Positions 45,079 to 59,705 of a stretch of DNA of 64,000 nucleotides are shown here, one piece after another (within the stretch, counting starts at the first letter, position 1; every line of letters begins with the position of its first letter). A program made the translations under genes and the position numbers. Under the pieces are notes generated by a model. The model was given only the letters and a program-made list of their open reading frames with translations. It was not told the DNA's origin and made no database searches. This DNA is from Cupriavidus nantongensis. Lineage in GTDB: Bacteria; Pseudomonadota; Gammaproteobacteria; Burkholderiales; Burkholderiaceae. Location: positions 4,491,642 to 4,555,641 of the forward strand of contig NZ_CP014844.1 in assembly GCF_001598055.1 (NCBI RefSeq). Direction: 5' to 3'.

Positions 45079-45618
45079 ATGATGAAATTCACCGTTCGGC
45101 CGATGGTCTTGTCCGACCTGCCTGCCGTGCTGGCGGTGCAGGCCAGCTGCTATACCGAAGTACTGCTGGAAAGCGAGGCGGCGCTGGCCAGCCGGCTGGC
45201 GCTGGCGCCGGCCACCTGCTGGGTCGCGCACGATCCCGCGCAGCGCGGCACCCTCGCCGCCTACCTGTTCACCCACGCCTGGCCCGACGACAGCCTGCCG
45301 CCGCTGGACGGCCTGCTCGACGATAGCTGGCGCGCGCATGCCGCCCCGGACACCCTGACCTGGTTCGTGCACGACATGGCCGTGGCGCCGGCCGGCCGCG
45401 GTGCCGGGCTGGCGCCGCGCCTGTACGCGGCGGCGCAGGCGGCCGCGCACGCCCCCGGCCTGCGGCGCTCGCGGCTGATCGCGGTGCAATCGGCGGCGCC
45501 GTGGTGGCGCAGGCTCGGGTACGCCCCGGTGCCGGCGCAAATTGCCGCGCGACATGCCGGCAAACTGGCGGCATACGGTGCCAGCGCGGTGCTGATGGAG
45601 CGGACGTTGGCCGGCTGA
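45079..45618 (+). CDS. GNAT-family N-acetyltransferase
   Basis: 179 residues; consecutive ATG codons at 45079 and 45082. FTVRPMVLSDLPAVLAVQASCY is a typical GNAT start, and the acetyl-CoA loop is seen in DMAVAPAGRGAGLAPRLYAAA (V-x-P-x-x-R-G-x-G-like). WRRLGYAPV near the C-terminus is also typical. Substrate unknown. Divergent from the Bug-family gene, with a shared terminator with gltD downstream. Confidence 0.85.
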   Translation: MMKFTVRPMVLSDLPAVLAVQASCYTEVLLESEAALASRLALAPATCWVAHDPAQRGTLAAYLFTHAWPDDSLPPLDGLLDDSWRAHAAPDTLTWFVHDMAVAPAGRGAGLAPRLYAAAQAAAHAPGLRRSRLIAVQSAAPWWRRLGYAPVPAQIAARHAGKLAAYGASAVLMERTLAG

Positions 45619-45637
45619 ACGCCGCAAGCGCGCAGAC

Positions 45638-45672
45638 AAAAAGCCCGCCGGCTTGCGCCAGGCGGGCTTTTT
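45638..45672. terminator. Bidirectional terminator between GNAT gene and gltD
   Basis: AAAAAGCCCGCC, 11-nt loop, GGCGGGCTTTTT, so both convergent transcripts end in a T-run. Confidence 0.93.
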
Positions 45673-45692
45673 GTTGGGATGACGAAGCCGAA

Positions 45693-47156
45693 TCAGCGCG
45701 GCAGGTCGCTATGCCCCATCAGGAACGCATCGACCGAGCGCGCGGCCTGGCGGCCTTCGCGGATCGCCCACACCACCAGCGACTGGCCGCGGCGCACGTC
45801 GCCGGCGGCGAACACCTTGGGCACGTTGGTGTGGTAGGCGCGCTCGCCTTCGGTCGAGGCCTTGGCGTTCTTGCGCGCGTCGGTGTCGACGCCGAAGGCT
45901 TCCAGCATCGAGCCCACCGGGTTGGTAAAGCCCATCGCCAGCAGCACCAGGTCGGCCGGCAGGATGAACTCGCTGCCTTCCACCTCCTGCATGCGGCCGT
46001 CCTTCCATTCGACGCGGCAGGCCTTCAGCGCGGTGACCTTGCCGTTCTCGCCGATGAATTCCTTGGTGGCGACCGACCAGTCGCGCTCGCAGCCTTCGTC
46101 GTGCGACGACGAGGTGCGCAGCTTGATCGGCCAGTACGGCCACACCAGCGGCTTGTTCTCTTCTTCCGGCGGCTGCGGCAGCAGCTCGAACTGGGTCACC
46201 GAGGTGGCGCCGTGGCGGTTGGACGTGCCGACGCAGTCGGAGCCGGTATCGCCGCCGCCGATCACGATCACGTTCTTGCCCTCGGCGCGGATCTCGTTGG
46301 CGCCGTCGCCGGCGACTTCCTTGTTCTGCGGGATCAGGAATTCCAGCGCGAAGTGGATGCCGGCCAGGTCGCGGCCCGGCACCGGCAGGTCGCGCGGCAC
46401 TTCCGAGCCGCCCGCCAGCACCACGGCGTCGAACTGTTCCATCAGGGCCTGGGCCGGGATGGTTTCGCGCGCATAGTTCTTGATGCCGGCCGGCAGTTCG
46501 CCGTCGGTCACCATCACGCCGGGGCGGAAGGTCACGCCTTCGGCCTGCATCTGCTCCATGCGGCGGTCGATCAGCGACTTCTCCATCTTGAAGTCGGGAA
46601 TGCCGTAGCGCAGCAGGCCGCCGATGCGGTCATTCTTTTCGAACACGGTCACGTCATGGCCGGCGCGTGCCAGCTGCTGCGCGGCGGCCATGCCGGCGGG
46701 GCCGGAGCCGACCACGGCGACGGTCTTGCCGGTCTTGTGGCGCGGCAGCTGCGGCTTGACCCAGCCTTCTTCCCAGGCCTTGTCGATGATGGCGTGCTCG
46801 AGCGACTTGATGCCCACCGGCAGCTCGTTGATGCCCAGCGTGCAGGCGGCCTCGCACGGTGCCGGGCAGATGCGGCCGGTAAATTCCGGGAAGTTGTTGG
46901 TCTGGTGCAGCACCTCGATCGCCGACTTCCAGTCCTGGCGGTACACCAGGTCGTTGAAGTCGGGGATGATGTTGTTCACCGGGCAGCCGTTGTTGCAGAA
47001 CGGGATGCCGCAGTCCATGCAGCGCGCACCCTGGAGCTTCGCTTCGCTGTCGGACAGCGCGAACACGAATTCCTTGTAGTGCTTCACGCGCTTGACTACC
47101 GGTTCGTAGCCCTCATTCTGGCGCGGAAATTCGAGAAAGCCAGTCGCCTTACCCAT
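45693..47156 (-). CDS. gltD: Glutamate synthase, small (beta) subunit
   Basis: 487 residues. N-terminal iron-sulfur cysteines in [14 protein letters not shown] and [12 protein letters not shown]-binding [18 protein letters not shown], the NADPH-binding [13 protein letters not shown] region and the C-terminal ATG-like [10 protein letters not shown]. Oxidises NADPH and passes electrons to GltB. It lies 128 bp after gltB on the same strand. Confidence 0.97.
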   Translation of the reverse strand: MGKATGFLEFPRQNEGYEPVVKRVKHYKEFVFALSDSEAKLQGARCMDCGIPFCNNGCPVNNIIPDFNDLVYRQDWKSAIEVLHQTNNFPEFTGRICPAPCEAACTLGINELPVGIKSLEHAIIDKAWEEGWVKPQLPRHKTGKTVAVVGSGPAGMAAAQQLARAGHDVTVFEKNDRIGGLLRYGIPDFKMEKSLIDRRMEQMQAEGVTFRPGVMVTDGELPAGIKNYARETIPAQALMEQFDAVVLAGGSEVPRDLPVPGRDLAGIHFALEFLIPQNKEVAGDGANEIRAEGKNVIVIGGGDTGSDCVGTSNRHGATSVTQFELLPQPPEEENKPLVWPYWPIKLRTSSSHDEGCERDWSVATKEFIGENGKVTALKACRVEWKDGRMQEVEGSEFILPADLVLLAMGFTNPVGSMLEAFGVDTDARKNAKASTEGERAYHTNVPKVFAAGDVRRGQSLVVWAIREGRQAARSVDAFLMGHSDLPR

Positions 47157-47284
47157 GTTGCGTCCTTGGTCATGCTGCGCGGGACCGGCGGCGTCGCCGG
47201 CCCTGCGGTGGGGTCAGTATCTTGTCGGGGCCGCGGCGGCTAGCCGCGGCCCTTCGCTACGTTGGTTTGCTGCGTTCGCCTGGC

Positions 47285-52081
<4,797 letters not shown>

Positions 52082-52302
52082 TTGGTCCACGGGCTGAATT
52101 CCGGTGAAGGCTGCGCGAACTGCTGGACTACCGGAACGGGGACCGCGCGCTTTCTTTAAATCCACCCAAACCGGTGGACCGGCGGGAAGGGAAATGGGGA
52201 CGAAGCTGTCAGCGGGCCGCAGCGGCGTACACGAGCGTGACGCGCCGCACAATGACTGTGGGTGGAGCAACTATATGGGAATCGCCTGCGGCTCGCAAAA
52301 AA

Positions 52303-52362
52303 ATTAAATGGGGTCGGAATACATTAAATAACGCACCGTTTCGGTGAATCGATTAAATGGGG
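52303..52362. repeat. Direct repeats and small hairpin at the 3' flank of the RAYT gene
   Basis: ATTAAATGGGG occurs at 52303-52313 and again at 52352-52362, with a shorter ATTAAAT at 52323-52329. Between them is a hairpin CACCG-ttt-CGGTG (52334-52346). TGGGGAC at the inner copy is the inverse of GTCCCCA beyond the other end of the gene (53138-53144). Such TGGGG(A/T)C flanks are typical around REP-associated transposase genes. Confidence 0.7.
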
Positions 52363-52373
52363 ACACATTATTT

Positions 52374-53093
52374 TTATGACGTTTTTGCCGCATTTTCTGG
52401 TGGCGATTGCACCTTTTTGGGGCGTCCCTTCGGCAAGGGCTGAACGCGTCTTGAGCCATGTCTCTCCAGCTGCGCCAGGAATGCCTCGTCTCCTAGGGGC
52501 CAGCCGCTATGCGCATGGGCGCGCAACACCTCCAGGGTCTTGCCGGACAGGCCTTCGGCGCTGAGCATCCGGTAATTCGATTGCCGCTCGAACGGGGTAT
52601 TGCCCAGTTCCCAGTAAGCGGCGTGGTCGCTGACAAAGGGACTGGCCTCGATGCCGGCGTGGTGGCGGTAACTGCTCCAGCGGTCGGCCTCAGGGGTGCT
52701 GACCTCCCCCGCGCGCACCGCATTGCCCTCGACGTAGAGCATTGCCGGCAGCATCCATTGCGCCGGATCGAACACGGCGGAGCGGAAGCGCCCCTCCCAC
52801 AAGGTGCCGGTGCGGCCCGCGACCCGATTGAAGTAGCGCGCGTAGCGGCGCCCGACCGCCTGCATGGTCAGGCTAAGCGCGTCCTCACTTTTCGGCGTTG
52901 CCACCAGGTGTACATGGTTGGGCCGCAGCGCATAGGCGTGGACGGCGAGGTCGTGCTCGCGCGCGGCCATGCGGAGGCAATCGAGGTAATGCAGGTAGTC
53001 ATCGGGGCGCAGGAAGACGGGCTGGCGGTTGTTGCCGCGCTGCAACACCAGCGCGGGCAGTCCGGTGGGGGAAAAACGGGGAAGGCGGGCCAT
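52374..53093 (-). CDS. REP-associated tyrosine transposase (RAYT, IS200-like Y1 family)
   Basis: 239 residues. Y1 transposase domain: opening RLPRFSPTGLPALVLQRGNNRQPVF, the HUH metal motif in RPNHVHLVATP, and the catalytic Tyr in GRRYARYFNR, followed by GTLWEGRFRSAVFD, a RAYT hallmark. A basic Lys/Pro tail ends the protein. RAYTs act on single-stranded REP hairpins and are domesticated single-copy genes rather than IS elements. It sits between gltB and dgt and is flanked by hairpin-bearing TGGGGAC repeats. Confidence 0.9.
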   Translation of the reverse strand: MARLPRFSPTGLPALVLQRGNNRQPVFLRPDDYLHYLDCLRMAAREHDLAVHAYALRPNHVHLVATPKSEDALSLTMQAVGRRYARYFNRVAGRTGTLWEGRFRSAVFDPAQWMLPAMLYVEGNAVRAGEVSTPEADRWSSYRHHAGIEASPFVSDHAAYWELGNTPFERQSNYRMLSAEGLSGKTLEVLRAHAHSGWPLGDEAFLAQLERHGSRRVQPLPKGRPKKVQSPPENAAKTS

Positions 53094-53103
53094 GACAGGA
53101 TCG

Positions 53104-53149
53104 TGCGGGCTGCGATGCCCGCATCATAGCCTGATCCGTCCCCAATTTT
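53104..53149. repeat. REP-like hairpin at the 5' flank of the RAYT gene
   Basis: Hairpin TGCGGGC (53104-53110), tgcgat, GCCCGCA (53117-53123), followed by GTCCCCAATTTT (53138-53149), which abuts the dgt stop. On the minus strand this reads GGGGAC then a hairpin, the usual layout of a RAYT-associated REP. Confidence 0.6.
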
Positions 53150-54291
53150 CAGGGCGAGGTGCCCTCGCTCACCGCGAAGATGCGGCGATGCTCGCGGATG
53201 GCGTAGCGGTCGGTCATGCCGGCAATGTAATGGGCGATCAGCCGCGACTGGTCGCCGCCATGGCTGGCCTGGTACTGCGGCGGCAGCAGGCGCGGGTCGG
53301 ACATGAACGCCTGGAACAGGTCGCCGACGATGCGCTGGGCCTTGGCCGACATCCGCATCACCAGGTAGTGCCGGTACAGGTGCCGGAACAGGAAGCGCTT
53401 GAGCGCCGCGGCTTCCTCGTGGATCTGCGTACTGAAGCCGACCAGCGGGCCGGCAGCCCGCACCGCGTCGATATTGCGCGGGTTGGCGTCGGCGATATTG
53501 CGGCTGGTGGTTTCGATCAGGTCGACGATCAGCGTGTTGATCATGCGCCGGACCGTCTCGTTGATGGCGCGCCGGCCATTGATGCCGGGGAAGGCCTCGG
53601 TCACCTCGGCGCGGTGGCGGCCCCACATCGGCACCTCGTCGAGCTGCTCCAGCGTCAGCAGCCCGGAGCGCAGGCCGTCGTCGATATCGTGGTTGTTGTA
53701 GGCGATCTCGTCGGCAAGGTTGGCCAGTTGGGCCTCCAGCGACGGTTGCGTGCCCTCCAGAAAGCGCCGCCCCAGCTCGCCCAGCGCCGACGCATTGACG
53801 CGCGAGCAATGCTTGAGGATGCCCTCGCGCGTCTCGAAGGTCAGGTTCAGGCCGTTGAAGCCGCCGTAGCGCTCTTCGAGCTCGTCGACCACCAGCAGGC
53901 TCTGCAGGTTGTGCTCGAAGCCGCCGTGGTTCTTCATGCACTGGTTCAGCGCGTCCTGCCCGGCGTGGCCGAAGGGCGTGTGGCCCAGGTCGTGCGCCAG
54001 CGAGATCGCCTCGACCAGGTCCTCGTTCAGGCGCAGGTTGCGCGCGATCGAACGGGCGATCTGCGCCACCTCCAGGCTGTGCGTCAGCCGAGTGCGGAAC
54101 AGGTCGCCCTCATGGTTGACGAAGACCTGGGTCTTGTACTCGAGCCGCCGGAACGCCGTGCTGTGGATCACGCGGTCGCGGTCGCGCTGGAATTCGCTGC
54201 GCGACAGCGACGCGGGTTCGGCGTGCACGCGCCCGCGCGTCTGCGCGGAGCGGGCGGCGTACGGGGCGAGGTGGCTTTCAAAGTCGGTCAT
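53149..54291 (-). CDS. dgt: Deoxyguanosinetriphosphate triphosphohydrolase-like protein
   Basis: 380 residues. HD-domain metal ligands: His in [18 protein letters not shown] in [15 protein letters not shown], and Asp in [41 protein letters not shown] is the dGTPase signature region. Type II dGTPases hydrolyse dNTP to deoxynucleoside and triphosphate. 48 bp downstream of aroB, probably cotranscribed. Confidence 0.94.
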   Translation of the reverse strand: MTDFESHLAPYAARSAQTRGRVHAEPASLSRSEFQRDRDRVIHSTAFRRLEYKTQVFVNHEGDLFRTRLTHSLEVAQIARSIARNLRLNEDLVEAISLAHDLGHTPFGHAGQDALNQCMKNHGGFEHNLQSLLVVDELEERYGGFNGLNLTFETREGILKHCSRVNASALGELGRRFLEGTQPSLEAQLANLADEIAYNNHDIDDGLRSGLLTLEQLDEVPMWGRHRAEVTEAFPGINGRRAINETVRRMINTLIVDLIETTSRNIADANPRNIDAVRAAGPLVGFSTQIHEEAAALKRFLFRHLYRHYLVMRMSAKAQRIVGDLFQAFMSDPRLLPPQYQASHGGDQSRLIAHYIAGMTDRYAIREHRRIFAVSEGTSP

Positions 54292-54339
54292 GCAGCGCGT
54301 CCGGTGGCTGGGTCGGGGTGGCGAGGCATAACCGATCGG

Positions 54340-55446
54340 TCAGGCGACCGGTGCCTCGGTGGGAGGTTTCAGCACGGCGTGGGCCAGCGTCGCGCGCAGA
54401 TCCGCGTCCGGCACGCTGGTGATGAACGCCTCGCCGAGCTTCTTCAGCAGGATGAACTTGATGCTGCCGGCCTCGGCTTTCTTGTCGACCTTCATCAGTT
54501 CGATATAGCGGTCGGCGCCCAGTTCCGGCGCCACCACCGGCAGCATCGCCGCCTGCGTCAGCGTGCGCACGCGCGCCAGCGTCTCGATATCGATAAAGCC
54601 GAGCCGGTGCGACAGGTCGGCGGCCATCACCATGCCGCAGCCCACCGCTTCGCCGTGCAGCCAGGCGCCGTAGCCCATGCCGGCCTCGATCGCGTGGCCG
54701 AAGGTATGGCCGAAATTGAGGATGGCACGCAGCCCGCCCTCGCGCTCGTCCTGCGCCACCACGCCCGCCTTGATCTCGCACGAGCGCTGCACGGCAACCG
54801 CCATCAGTTCCGGGTCGCAGGCATTCAGTGCCTGGATGTTGCGCTCGATCCAGGCGAAGTAATCGGCGTCGGCAATGGCGCCGTGCTTGATCACCTCGGC
54901 CATGCCGGCGGCCAGTTCGCGCGGCGGCAGCGTGCGCAGCGTGTCGATGTCGGCGATCACCGCGTTGGGCTGGTGGAACGCGCCGATCATGTTCTTGCCG
55001 AGCGGGTGGTTGATGCCGGTCTTGCCGCCCACCGACGAATCGACCTGCGCCAGCAGCGTGGTCGGCATCTGGACGAAGGGCACGCCGCGCATGTAGCAGG
55101 CGGCCGCAAACCCGGTCATGTCGCCGACCACGCCGCCGCCCAGCGCCACCAGCGTGGTCTTGCGGTCGGCGCCGGCCTGCAGCAGCGCGTCGAAGATGCG
55201 GTTCAGCGTTTCCCAGTGCTTGAAGGCCTCGCCGTCGGGCAGCGTCACGGTGCGCACGGTCTTGCCCAGCGCCGCCAGCGCGGCCTCGACCCGCGCCGCA
55301 TAGAGCGGCCCGACGGTTTCGTTGGTGACGATGACGGCGTGCTGGCCGCGCACATGCGGGCGCAGCAGCTCGGCGTTGTCGAGCAGCCCGGTGCCGATAT
55401 GGATGGGGTAGCTGCGCTCGCCCAGGTCGACTTCAAGGGTAATCAT
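54340..55446 (-). CDS. aroB: 3-dehydroquinate synthase
   Basis: 368 residues. NAD-binding [20 protein letters not shown], Lys in [20 protein letters not shown], and metal ligands Glu (AEVIKHGAI) and His in the [12 protein letters not shown] motif. Second step of the shikimate pathway. Start overlaps the aroK stop by 4 nt. Confidence 0.96.
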   Translation of the reverse strand: MITLEVDLGERSYPIHIGTGLLDNAELLRPHVRGQHAVIVTNETVGPLYAARVEAALAALGKTVRTVTLPDGEAFKHWETLNRIFDALLQAGADRKTTLVALGGGVVGDMTGFAAACYMRGVPFVQMPTTLLAQVDSSVGGKTGINHPLGKNMIGAFHQPNAVIADIDTLRTLPPRELAAGMAEVIKHGAIADADYFAWIERNIQALNACDPELMAVAVQRSCEIKAGVVAQDEREGGLRAILNFGHTFGHAIEAGMGYGAWLHGEAVGCGMVMAADLSHRLGFIDIETLARVRTLTQAAMLPVVAPELGADRYIELMKVDKKAEAGSIKFILLKKLGEAFITSVPDADLRATLAHAVLKPPTEAPVA

Positions 55447-56180
55447 GGATTGGGGTCCTGCGCCGGCGGCCCGGCATCGCCCGCGGGCGGCGACGCCGGC
55501 TGCGGGGGATCGATCCGGAAACCGGCCATTTCAAGTTGCATCAACACCATATTAGCAAGCTGCGCCACCGAGGGCTTGCCGGTTTCGATGATGAAGTCGG
55601 CGACTTCGCGGTACAGCGGATCGCGCTCGGCGTACAGCGCCTCGAGCTTGCCCTTGGGGTCCTCGGTCTGCAGCAGCGGCCGGTTGCGGTCGTGCCGGGT
55701 GCGCAGCCACAGGTCGTGCGGGCTGGCGCGCAGGTACACGACCGTGCTGCGGGCCTTCAGCACCTCGCGGTTCTCGGCGCGCAGCACCGCGCCGCCGCCG
55801 GTGGCCAGCACGATGCCCTGGCGCTGCGCCAGTTCGCGGATCATCGCGGCCTCGCGGTCGCGGAAGCCGACCTCGCCCTCGAGCTCGAAGATCACCGGGA
55901 TGCGCACGCCGCAGTGCGCCTCCAGCTCGTGGTCGGAATCGAAAAACGGATAGTGCAGGCGCCGCGCCACCGTGCGGCCCACGGTGGTCTTGCCGGCGCC
56001 CATCAGGCCGACGAAAAAGAGGTTGGGTCGATCGGATTCGGGGCGCTCGGCACCGGATCGTTCGGCTTCGCGCCGATCCGGCGCCTGGCGCTGCGCCGCC
56101 GGCCCTGTCGCTGAGGCTGTCACGGGACTGTGGTTCGGGAGCGCGGCATGCGGGCCGTCCTCCCCGGTTGGGAACTGCAT
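55443..56180 (-). CDS. aroK: Shikimate kinase
   Basis: 245 residues from ATG at 56180 (AAGAAG upstream; ATG at 56183 also possible). The catalytic domain starts only near residue 52: Walker [14 protein letters not shown], shikimate-binding [15 protein letters not shown], and [10 protein letters not shown]. The first 50 residues are a charged, low-complexity N-terminal extension and about 24 residues follow the domain, so it is longer than the usual 170-180 residues. Shikimate pathway, coupled to aroB by ATGA overlap. Confidence 0.94.
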   Translation of the reverse strand: MQFPTGEDGPHAALPNHSPVTASATGPAAQRQAPDRREAERSGAERPESDRPNLFFVGLMGAGKTTVGRTVARRLHYPFFDSDHELEAHCGVRIPVIFELEGEVGFRDREAAMIRELAQRQGIVLATGGGAVLRAENREVLKARSTVVYLRASPHDLWLRTRHDRNRPLLQTEDPKGKLEALYAERDPLYREVADFIIETGKPSVAQLANMVLMQLEMAGFRIDPPQPASPPAGDAGPPAQDPNP

Positions 56181-56286
56181 CATCTTCTTATGTTGTGGCG
56201 CGGCCGGCAAGTGCCGAATGCGGCATAGACCGCATTTCCTGCCGTCGCGCCGGCATTCTGGCCCGGCGGTTCGCGGCGCGCGGCGC

Positions 56287-56315
56287 AAAAAAAGGCCGCA
56301 TCGGTCGATGCGGCC
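56287..56315 (-). terminator. Terminator of the pilMNOPQ operon
   Basis: GGCCGCATC (56294-56302), loop ggtc, GATGCGGCC (56307-56315), followed leftward by seven T. 31 bp past the pilQ stop and upstream of aroK. Confidence 0.94.
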
Positions 56316-56345
56316 TGCCAGTCTACTGTATCCGGCGCCCCGACC

Positions 56346-58490
56346 CTACCTGAGCGATACGCTTTCGTTGAGGATGCGCGGGGTCAGGAACACCAGCAGC
56401 TCGGTCCGGTTGCGGACCTTGGCGTTGTTCTTGAACAGGTAGCCGAGTACCGGGATATCGCCCAGCAGCGGCACCTTGTCGACATCGGTGGACTCGGTCT
56501 GGGTATAGATGCCGCCGATCACCACGGTGCCGCCGTTCTCGACCAGCACCTGGGTCTGCACGTGCTTGGTGTCGATGGCAAAACCCGAGGTGGTCTGGAT
56601 GCCCACGCTGTCCTTGTTCACGTCGACGTCGAGCAGCACATTGCCTTCGGGCGTGATCTGCGGCGTCACCTCGAGCTTCAGGTTGGCCTTGCGGAACTGC
56701 ACCGAGGTGGCGCCGCTGGACGTGGCCGCCTGGTAAGGCAGTTCGGTGCCCTGCTCGATCAGCGCCTTGATGTTGTTGGCCGTGACCACGCGCGGACTGG
56801 AAATGATCTTGCCCTTGCCGTCCGCCTCCAGCGCCGACAGCTCCAGCGCCAGGAAGCGCGTGGCGGCGCTGTTGAACAGGCTCACCGCGATATTGGCCGG
56901 GTTGGTGCCGTTGATGGATCCGGCCGGCAGGCTCAGGAACGGGCCGTTGTCGGAGGTCGAGCCCGGCAGCACGTTGTTGTAGGTGTTGCCGACGCGGGCA
57001 TTGTTGTACTGCCCGGCAAAGCCCAGCTTGACGCCCAGGTTGCGGCTGAAGGTATCGGTGGCCTCGACGATGCGGGCCTCGATGATGACCTGGCGCACCG
57101 GGATGTCGATCTTGCCGATAAAGTTCTGCACCTCTTCCAGCTTGGAAGCGATATCCGACACAAAGAGCTGGTTGGTGCGCGCATCGGCCGTCAGCGAACC
57201 GCGCCTGGACAGCATGCGCGTGCTGGCACCCGCCGCCCCGGCGGACCCGATGGGCGCGATGGGCGCGGCCGCGCCGCCGCCGGCGCCCATGCCCAGCAGC
57301 ATCCTGCGCACGTCCTCGGCGCGCTGGTAATTGAGCTGGAACACCTGGCTGCGGATCGGCTCGAGGTCGTTGATCTGCTGCTGCGACTCGAGCTCCAGCT
57401 TTTCCTTGGTCTGCAGCTCGGCCTTGGGCGCCACCCACAGCACATTGCCGTTGCGGCGCGAGGCCAGCCCCTTCGCATCCATCACGATCTGCAGCGCCTG
57501 GTCCCACGGCACGTCCTTGAGCCGCAGCGTGAGGTTGCCCTGCACGCTTTCGCTGGTGATGATGTTCAGGTTGGTGAAGTCGGCGAACACCTGCAGCAGC
57601 GAGCGGATGTCGATGTTCTGGAAGTTCAGCGACAGGCGCTCGCCGCGGTAGCCCGGGCCGCTGATCAGCTTGGTCGGGTCTTCCCTGACCGGGCGGACCT
57701 CGACCACGAACTGGGTGTCGGTCTGGTACGAGCTGTATTCCCAGTTGCCGCGCGGCTCGATGGTCAGGCGCGCGTTGCCATTGGCGTCGGAGGCACGCAT
57801 GCCCTGCACCGGCGAGCCATAGTCGCTGACGTCGAAGTGCCGCCGCAGGTTCTCCGGCAGCGTGGTGCCGAGGAAATCGACCACCACGTTCTTGCCCTGT
57901 TGCGCGATATTGATGCCCGACTCGCGCGAGGACAGGTCGACCACCACGCGCCCGGCGCCGTCGGCGCCCCGGCGGAAGTCGATCGCGCGCACCGACGGCC
58001 GCCCCGCCGCGGCGCCAGGCGCCGTCGCGGCCGGCGCGAAGGTCGGCGCGGCGCTCTTGGCCGCCGGCGCCACGTTATCGAGCGACACCACGAAGACATT
58101 GCCGCGCTGGTCGGTGCGATAGGTGGCACTGCGCGTCAGGTCGAGGATCACGCGCGTGCGGTCGCCGATCTGCATCACATTGGCGGCCTTGACCAGCTTG
58201 CCGCCGTATTCATATTGCGCGCGCCGCTCGGCAAAGCCGGTATCGAAGAAATCGATCGCGAGCCGTGCCGGGTTCTGCGTGGTGAAGTCCGCCGGCTTCT
58301 GCGCCAGCGGCCGTTCCAGCTCGACCACCAGCACGGTCTGCTCCCCGGTCGTGCTGACGTCGACCGACTTGATCCGGTTGCCCTGTGCCAGCGCCTCCGG
58401 TGCGCCAAGCGCAAGCCATAGCGCCAGCGCGGTGGCCACGGTCCTGACCACGGCGCCCGCGCGCGCACGATACCAGCGCGCGGGGGTCAT
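56346..58490 (-). CDS. pilQ: Type IV pilus secretin PilQ
   Basis: 714 residues when started at ATG 58490, which overlaps the pilP stop (ATGA). Signal peptide ends near ALGAPEALAQG. Two AMIN domains (about 30-130 and 160-290), a secretin/STN N0 domain starting ISLNFQNIDIRSLLQVFADF-like (LNFQNIDIRSLLQVF), an N1 domain, and the C-terminal secretin beta-barrel with VPLLGDIPVLGYLFKN. Outer-membrane pore for the pilus fibre; the AMIN domains bind peptidoglycan. Last gene of pilMNOPQ. Confidence 0.96.
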   Translation of the reverse strand: MTPARWYRARAGAVVRTVATALALWLALGAPEALAQGNRIKSVDVSTTGEQTVLVVELERPLAQKPADFTTQNPARLAIDFFDTGFAERRAQYEYGGKLVKAANVMQIGDRTRVILDLTRSATYRTDQRGNVFVVSLDNVAPAAKSAAPTFAPAATAPGAAAGRPSVRAIDFRRGADGAGRVVVDLSSRESGINIAQQGKNVVVDFLGTTLPENLRRHFDVSDYGSPVQGMRASDANGNARLTIEPRGNWEYSSYQTDTQFVVEVRPVREDPTKLISGPGYRGERLSLNFQNIDIRSLLQVFADFTNLNIITSESVQGNLTLRLKDVPWDQALQIVMDAKGLASRRNGNVLWVAPKAELQTKEKLELESQQQINDLEPIRSQVFQLNYQRAEDVRRMLLGMGAGGGAAAPIAPIGSAGAAGASTRMLSRRGSLTADARTNQLFVSDIASKLEEVQNFIGKIDIPVRQVIIEARIVEATDTFSRNLGVKLGFAGQYNNARVGNTYNNVLPGSTSDNGPFLSLPAGSINGTNPANIAVSLFNSAATRFLALELSALEADGKGKIISSPRVVTANNIKALIEQGTELPYQAATSSGATSVQFRKANLKLEVTPQITPEGNVLLDVDVNKDSVGIQTTSGFAIDTKHVQTQVLVENGGTVVIGGIYTQTESTDVDKVPLLGDIPVLGYLFKNNAKVRNRTELLVFLTPRILNESVSLR

Positions 58491-59035
58491 GCCGCCACGT
58501 CCAGCTTCAGGCTGGTCATTTTCTCTTTCCACTCGGATACCCCCTCCCGGACCAATTCGCGCAGCACGATCTCCTGATCGGTGATGCGGACCACCCGGCC
58601 ATAGCTCTGGCCGAGATACTGACCCACCTTCACATGGTGGATCTTGTTATCAACACGGACGATGCCGAAGGTTTCCCCCTGCTTCTTCATCATCCCGAGC
58701 ATCTTGAAGTTTTCGAGCGGATAGTCTTCCAGCGGCTCGCGGCGCCGGCCGGCTTCGGGCGAATCGGCCAGGGTCTTGTTCAGTTCGCCGATCTTGGCCT
58801 GCGCGAACGGCTCGGGCGCACTGGCCGCGGCGTATTCGCGCGGCACGTAGGGGCGGGCGTCGGGCACGGGCTCGGGCGGCTTGGCGCGGGCGCTGCGGGT
58901 GGCGTCCATCCACTGGCGCAGCGCGTCCTCGTCGCTGGCGCCGCAGGCGCCCAGCAGGCCGAGCGCCAGCGCCGCCGCCAGCGTGCGCCGCGACGCGCTC
59001 CGGGCCAGGGCGCGGGTTCGAACGATGCGGCTCAT
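58487..59035 (-). CDS. pilP: Type IV pilus lipoprotein PilP
   Basis: 182 residues. Lipobox LLGACG near residue 31, then a disordered linker and the HR domain with PLENFKMLGMMKKQGETFGIVRVD and VGQYLGQSYGRVVRI. Connects the PilNO inner-membrane dimer to PilQ. Overlaps pilO and pilQ by 4 nt at each end. Confidence 0.95.
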   Translation of the reverse strand: MSRIVRTRALARSASRRTLAAALALGLLGACGASDEDALRQWMDATRSARAKPPEPVPDARPYVPREYAAASAPEPFAQAKIGELNKTLADSPEAGRRREPLEDYPLENFKMLGMMKKQGETFGIVRVDNKIHHVKVGQYLGQSYGRVVRITDQEIVLRELVREGVSEWKEKMTSLKLDVAA

Positions 59036-59703
59036 TTCGCGCCTCCCGCCTTGGCTGCAGCCGCGGCCGCGGCGGCCTTGCGCTGCGCCGCCTGTTCTTC
59101 GGCATCGAGCGCGCGGTAGGCCATCGCCACCGCCTCCATCGACAGCCCGCCCTCCTTGGTATTGGCCAGCTGCAGGTTCTGCATCGACACGATCCGCGAC
59201 AGCGCCGCGACGTCGGCGTTGAACTGCGCCACCTCGTGATAGCGCCCGGTCACGCGCAGGTTCACCGGGATCTCGGCAAAGTAGGGCTTGATCACCGCCG
59301 CCTGCGGCTTGAACAGCTCGAACTGCAGCCCGCGCGCGACGCCGGCATGGTTGACGTCGGCCAGCAGCGCATCCATTTCCGTCTTGTTGGGCAGTTGCCG
59401 CTCCAACAGCGCCACGCGCTGCTCGACCTGCTTCTTCTGCTCGCGCAGCGCCTCGAGGTTGGCGACCTGCGCCACCTTGGACTGGTACGCCTGCTTCAGG
59501 CTTTCCTGCTCCTGGCGCTGGCGCTCGAGTTCGTCGAACTTTGCACTCCAGTAGAACTGCCAGCCCAGCAGCAGCACCACCGCCGCGGCCAGCACCGCGA
59601 ACAGCACGCGCGGCGCGGCCGGCCAGGTCTCCGGCTCGTTCAGGTTGAGCCCGCGGAACTGGCTGGTCAGGTCAGCCAGGTCGATTTCGGTATTGAGCGC
59701 CAT
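59032..59703 (-). CDS. pilO: Type IV pilus alignment protein PilO
   Basis: 223 residues. One membrane helix (VLFAVLAAAVVLLLGWQFYW), a coiled coil of about residues 50-95 rich in Glu/Lys, and a ferredoxin-like periplasmic domain with RGLQFELFKPQ and IPVNLRVTGRYHEVAQFNADVA. The tail is Ala/Lys-rich. Forms heterodimers with PilN. It lies 2 bp after pilN. Confidence 0.95.
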   Translation of the reverse strand: MALNTEIDLADLTSQFRGLNLNEPETWPAAPRVLFAVLAAAVVLLLGWQFYWSAKFDELERQRQEQESLKQAYQSKVAQVANLEALREQKKQVEQRVALLERQLPNKTEMDALLADVNHAGVARGLQFELFKPQAAVIKPYFAEIPVNLRVTGRYHEVAQFNADVAALSRIVSMQNLQLANTKEGGLSMEAVAMAYRALDAEEQAAQRKAAAAAAAAKAGGAK

Positions 59704-59705
59704 GG

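Noticed and set aside
44638..45639. 333-residue minus-strand frame spanning the Bug-family gene start and the GNAT gene
   Set aside because: It runs antisense to the GNAT gene and out of frame with the Bug gene. The product is Arg-rich low complexity.
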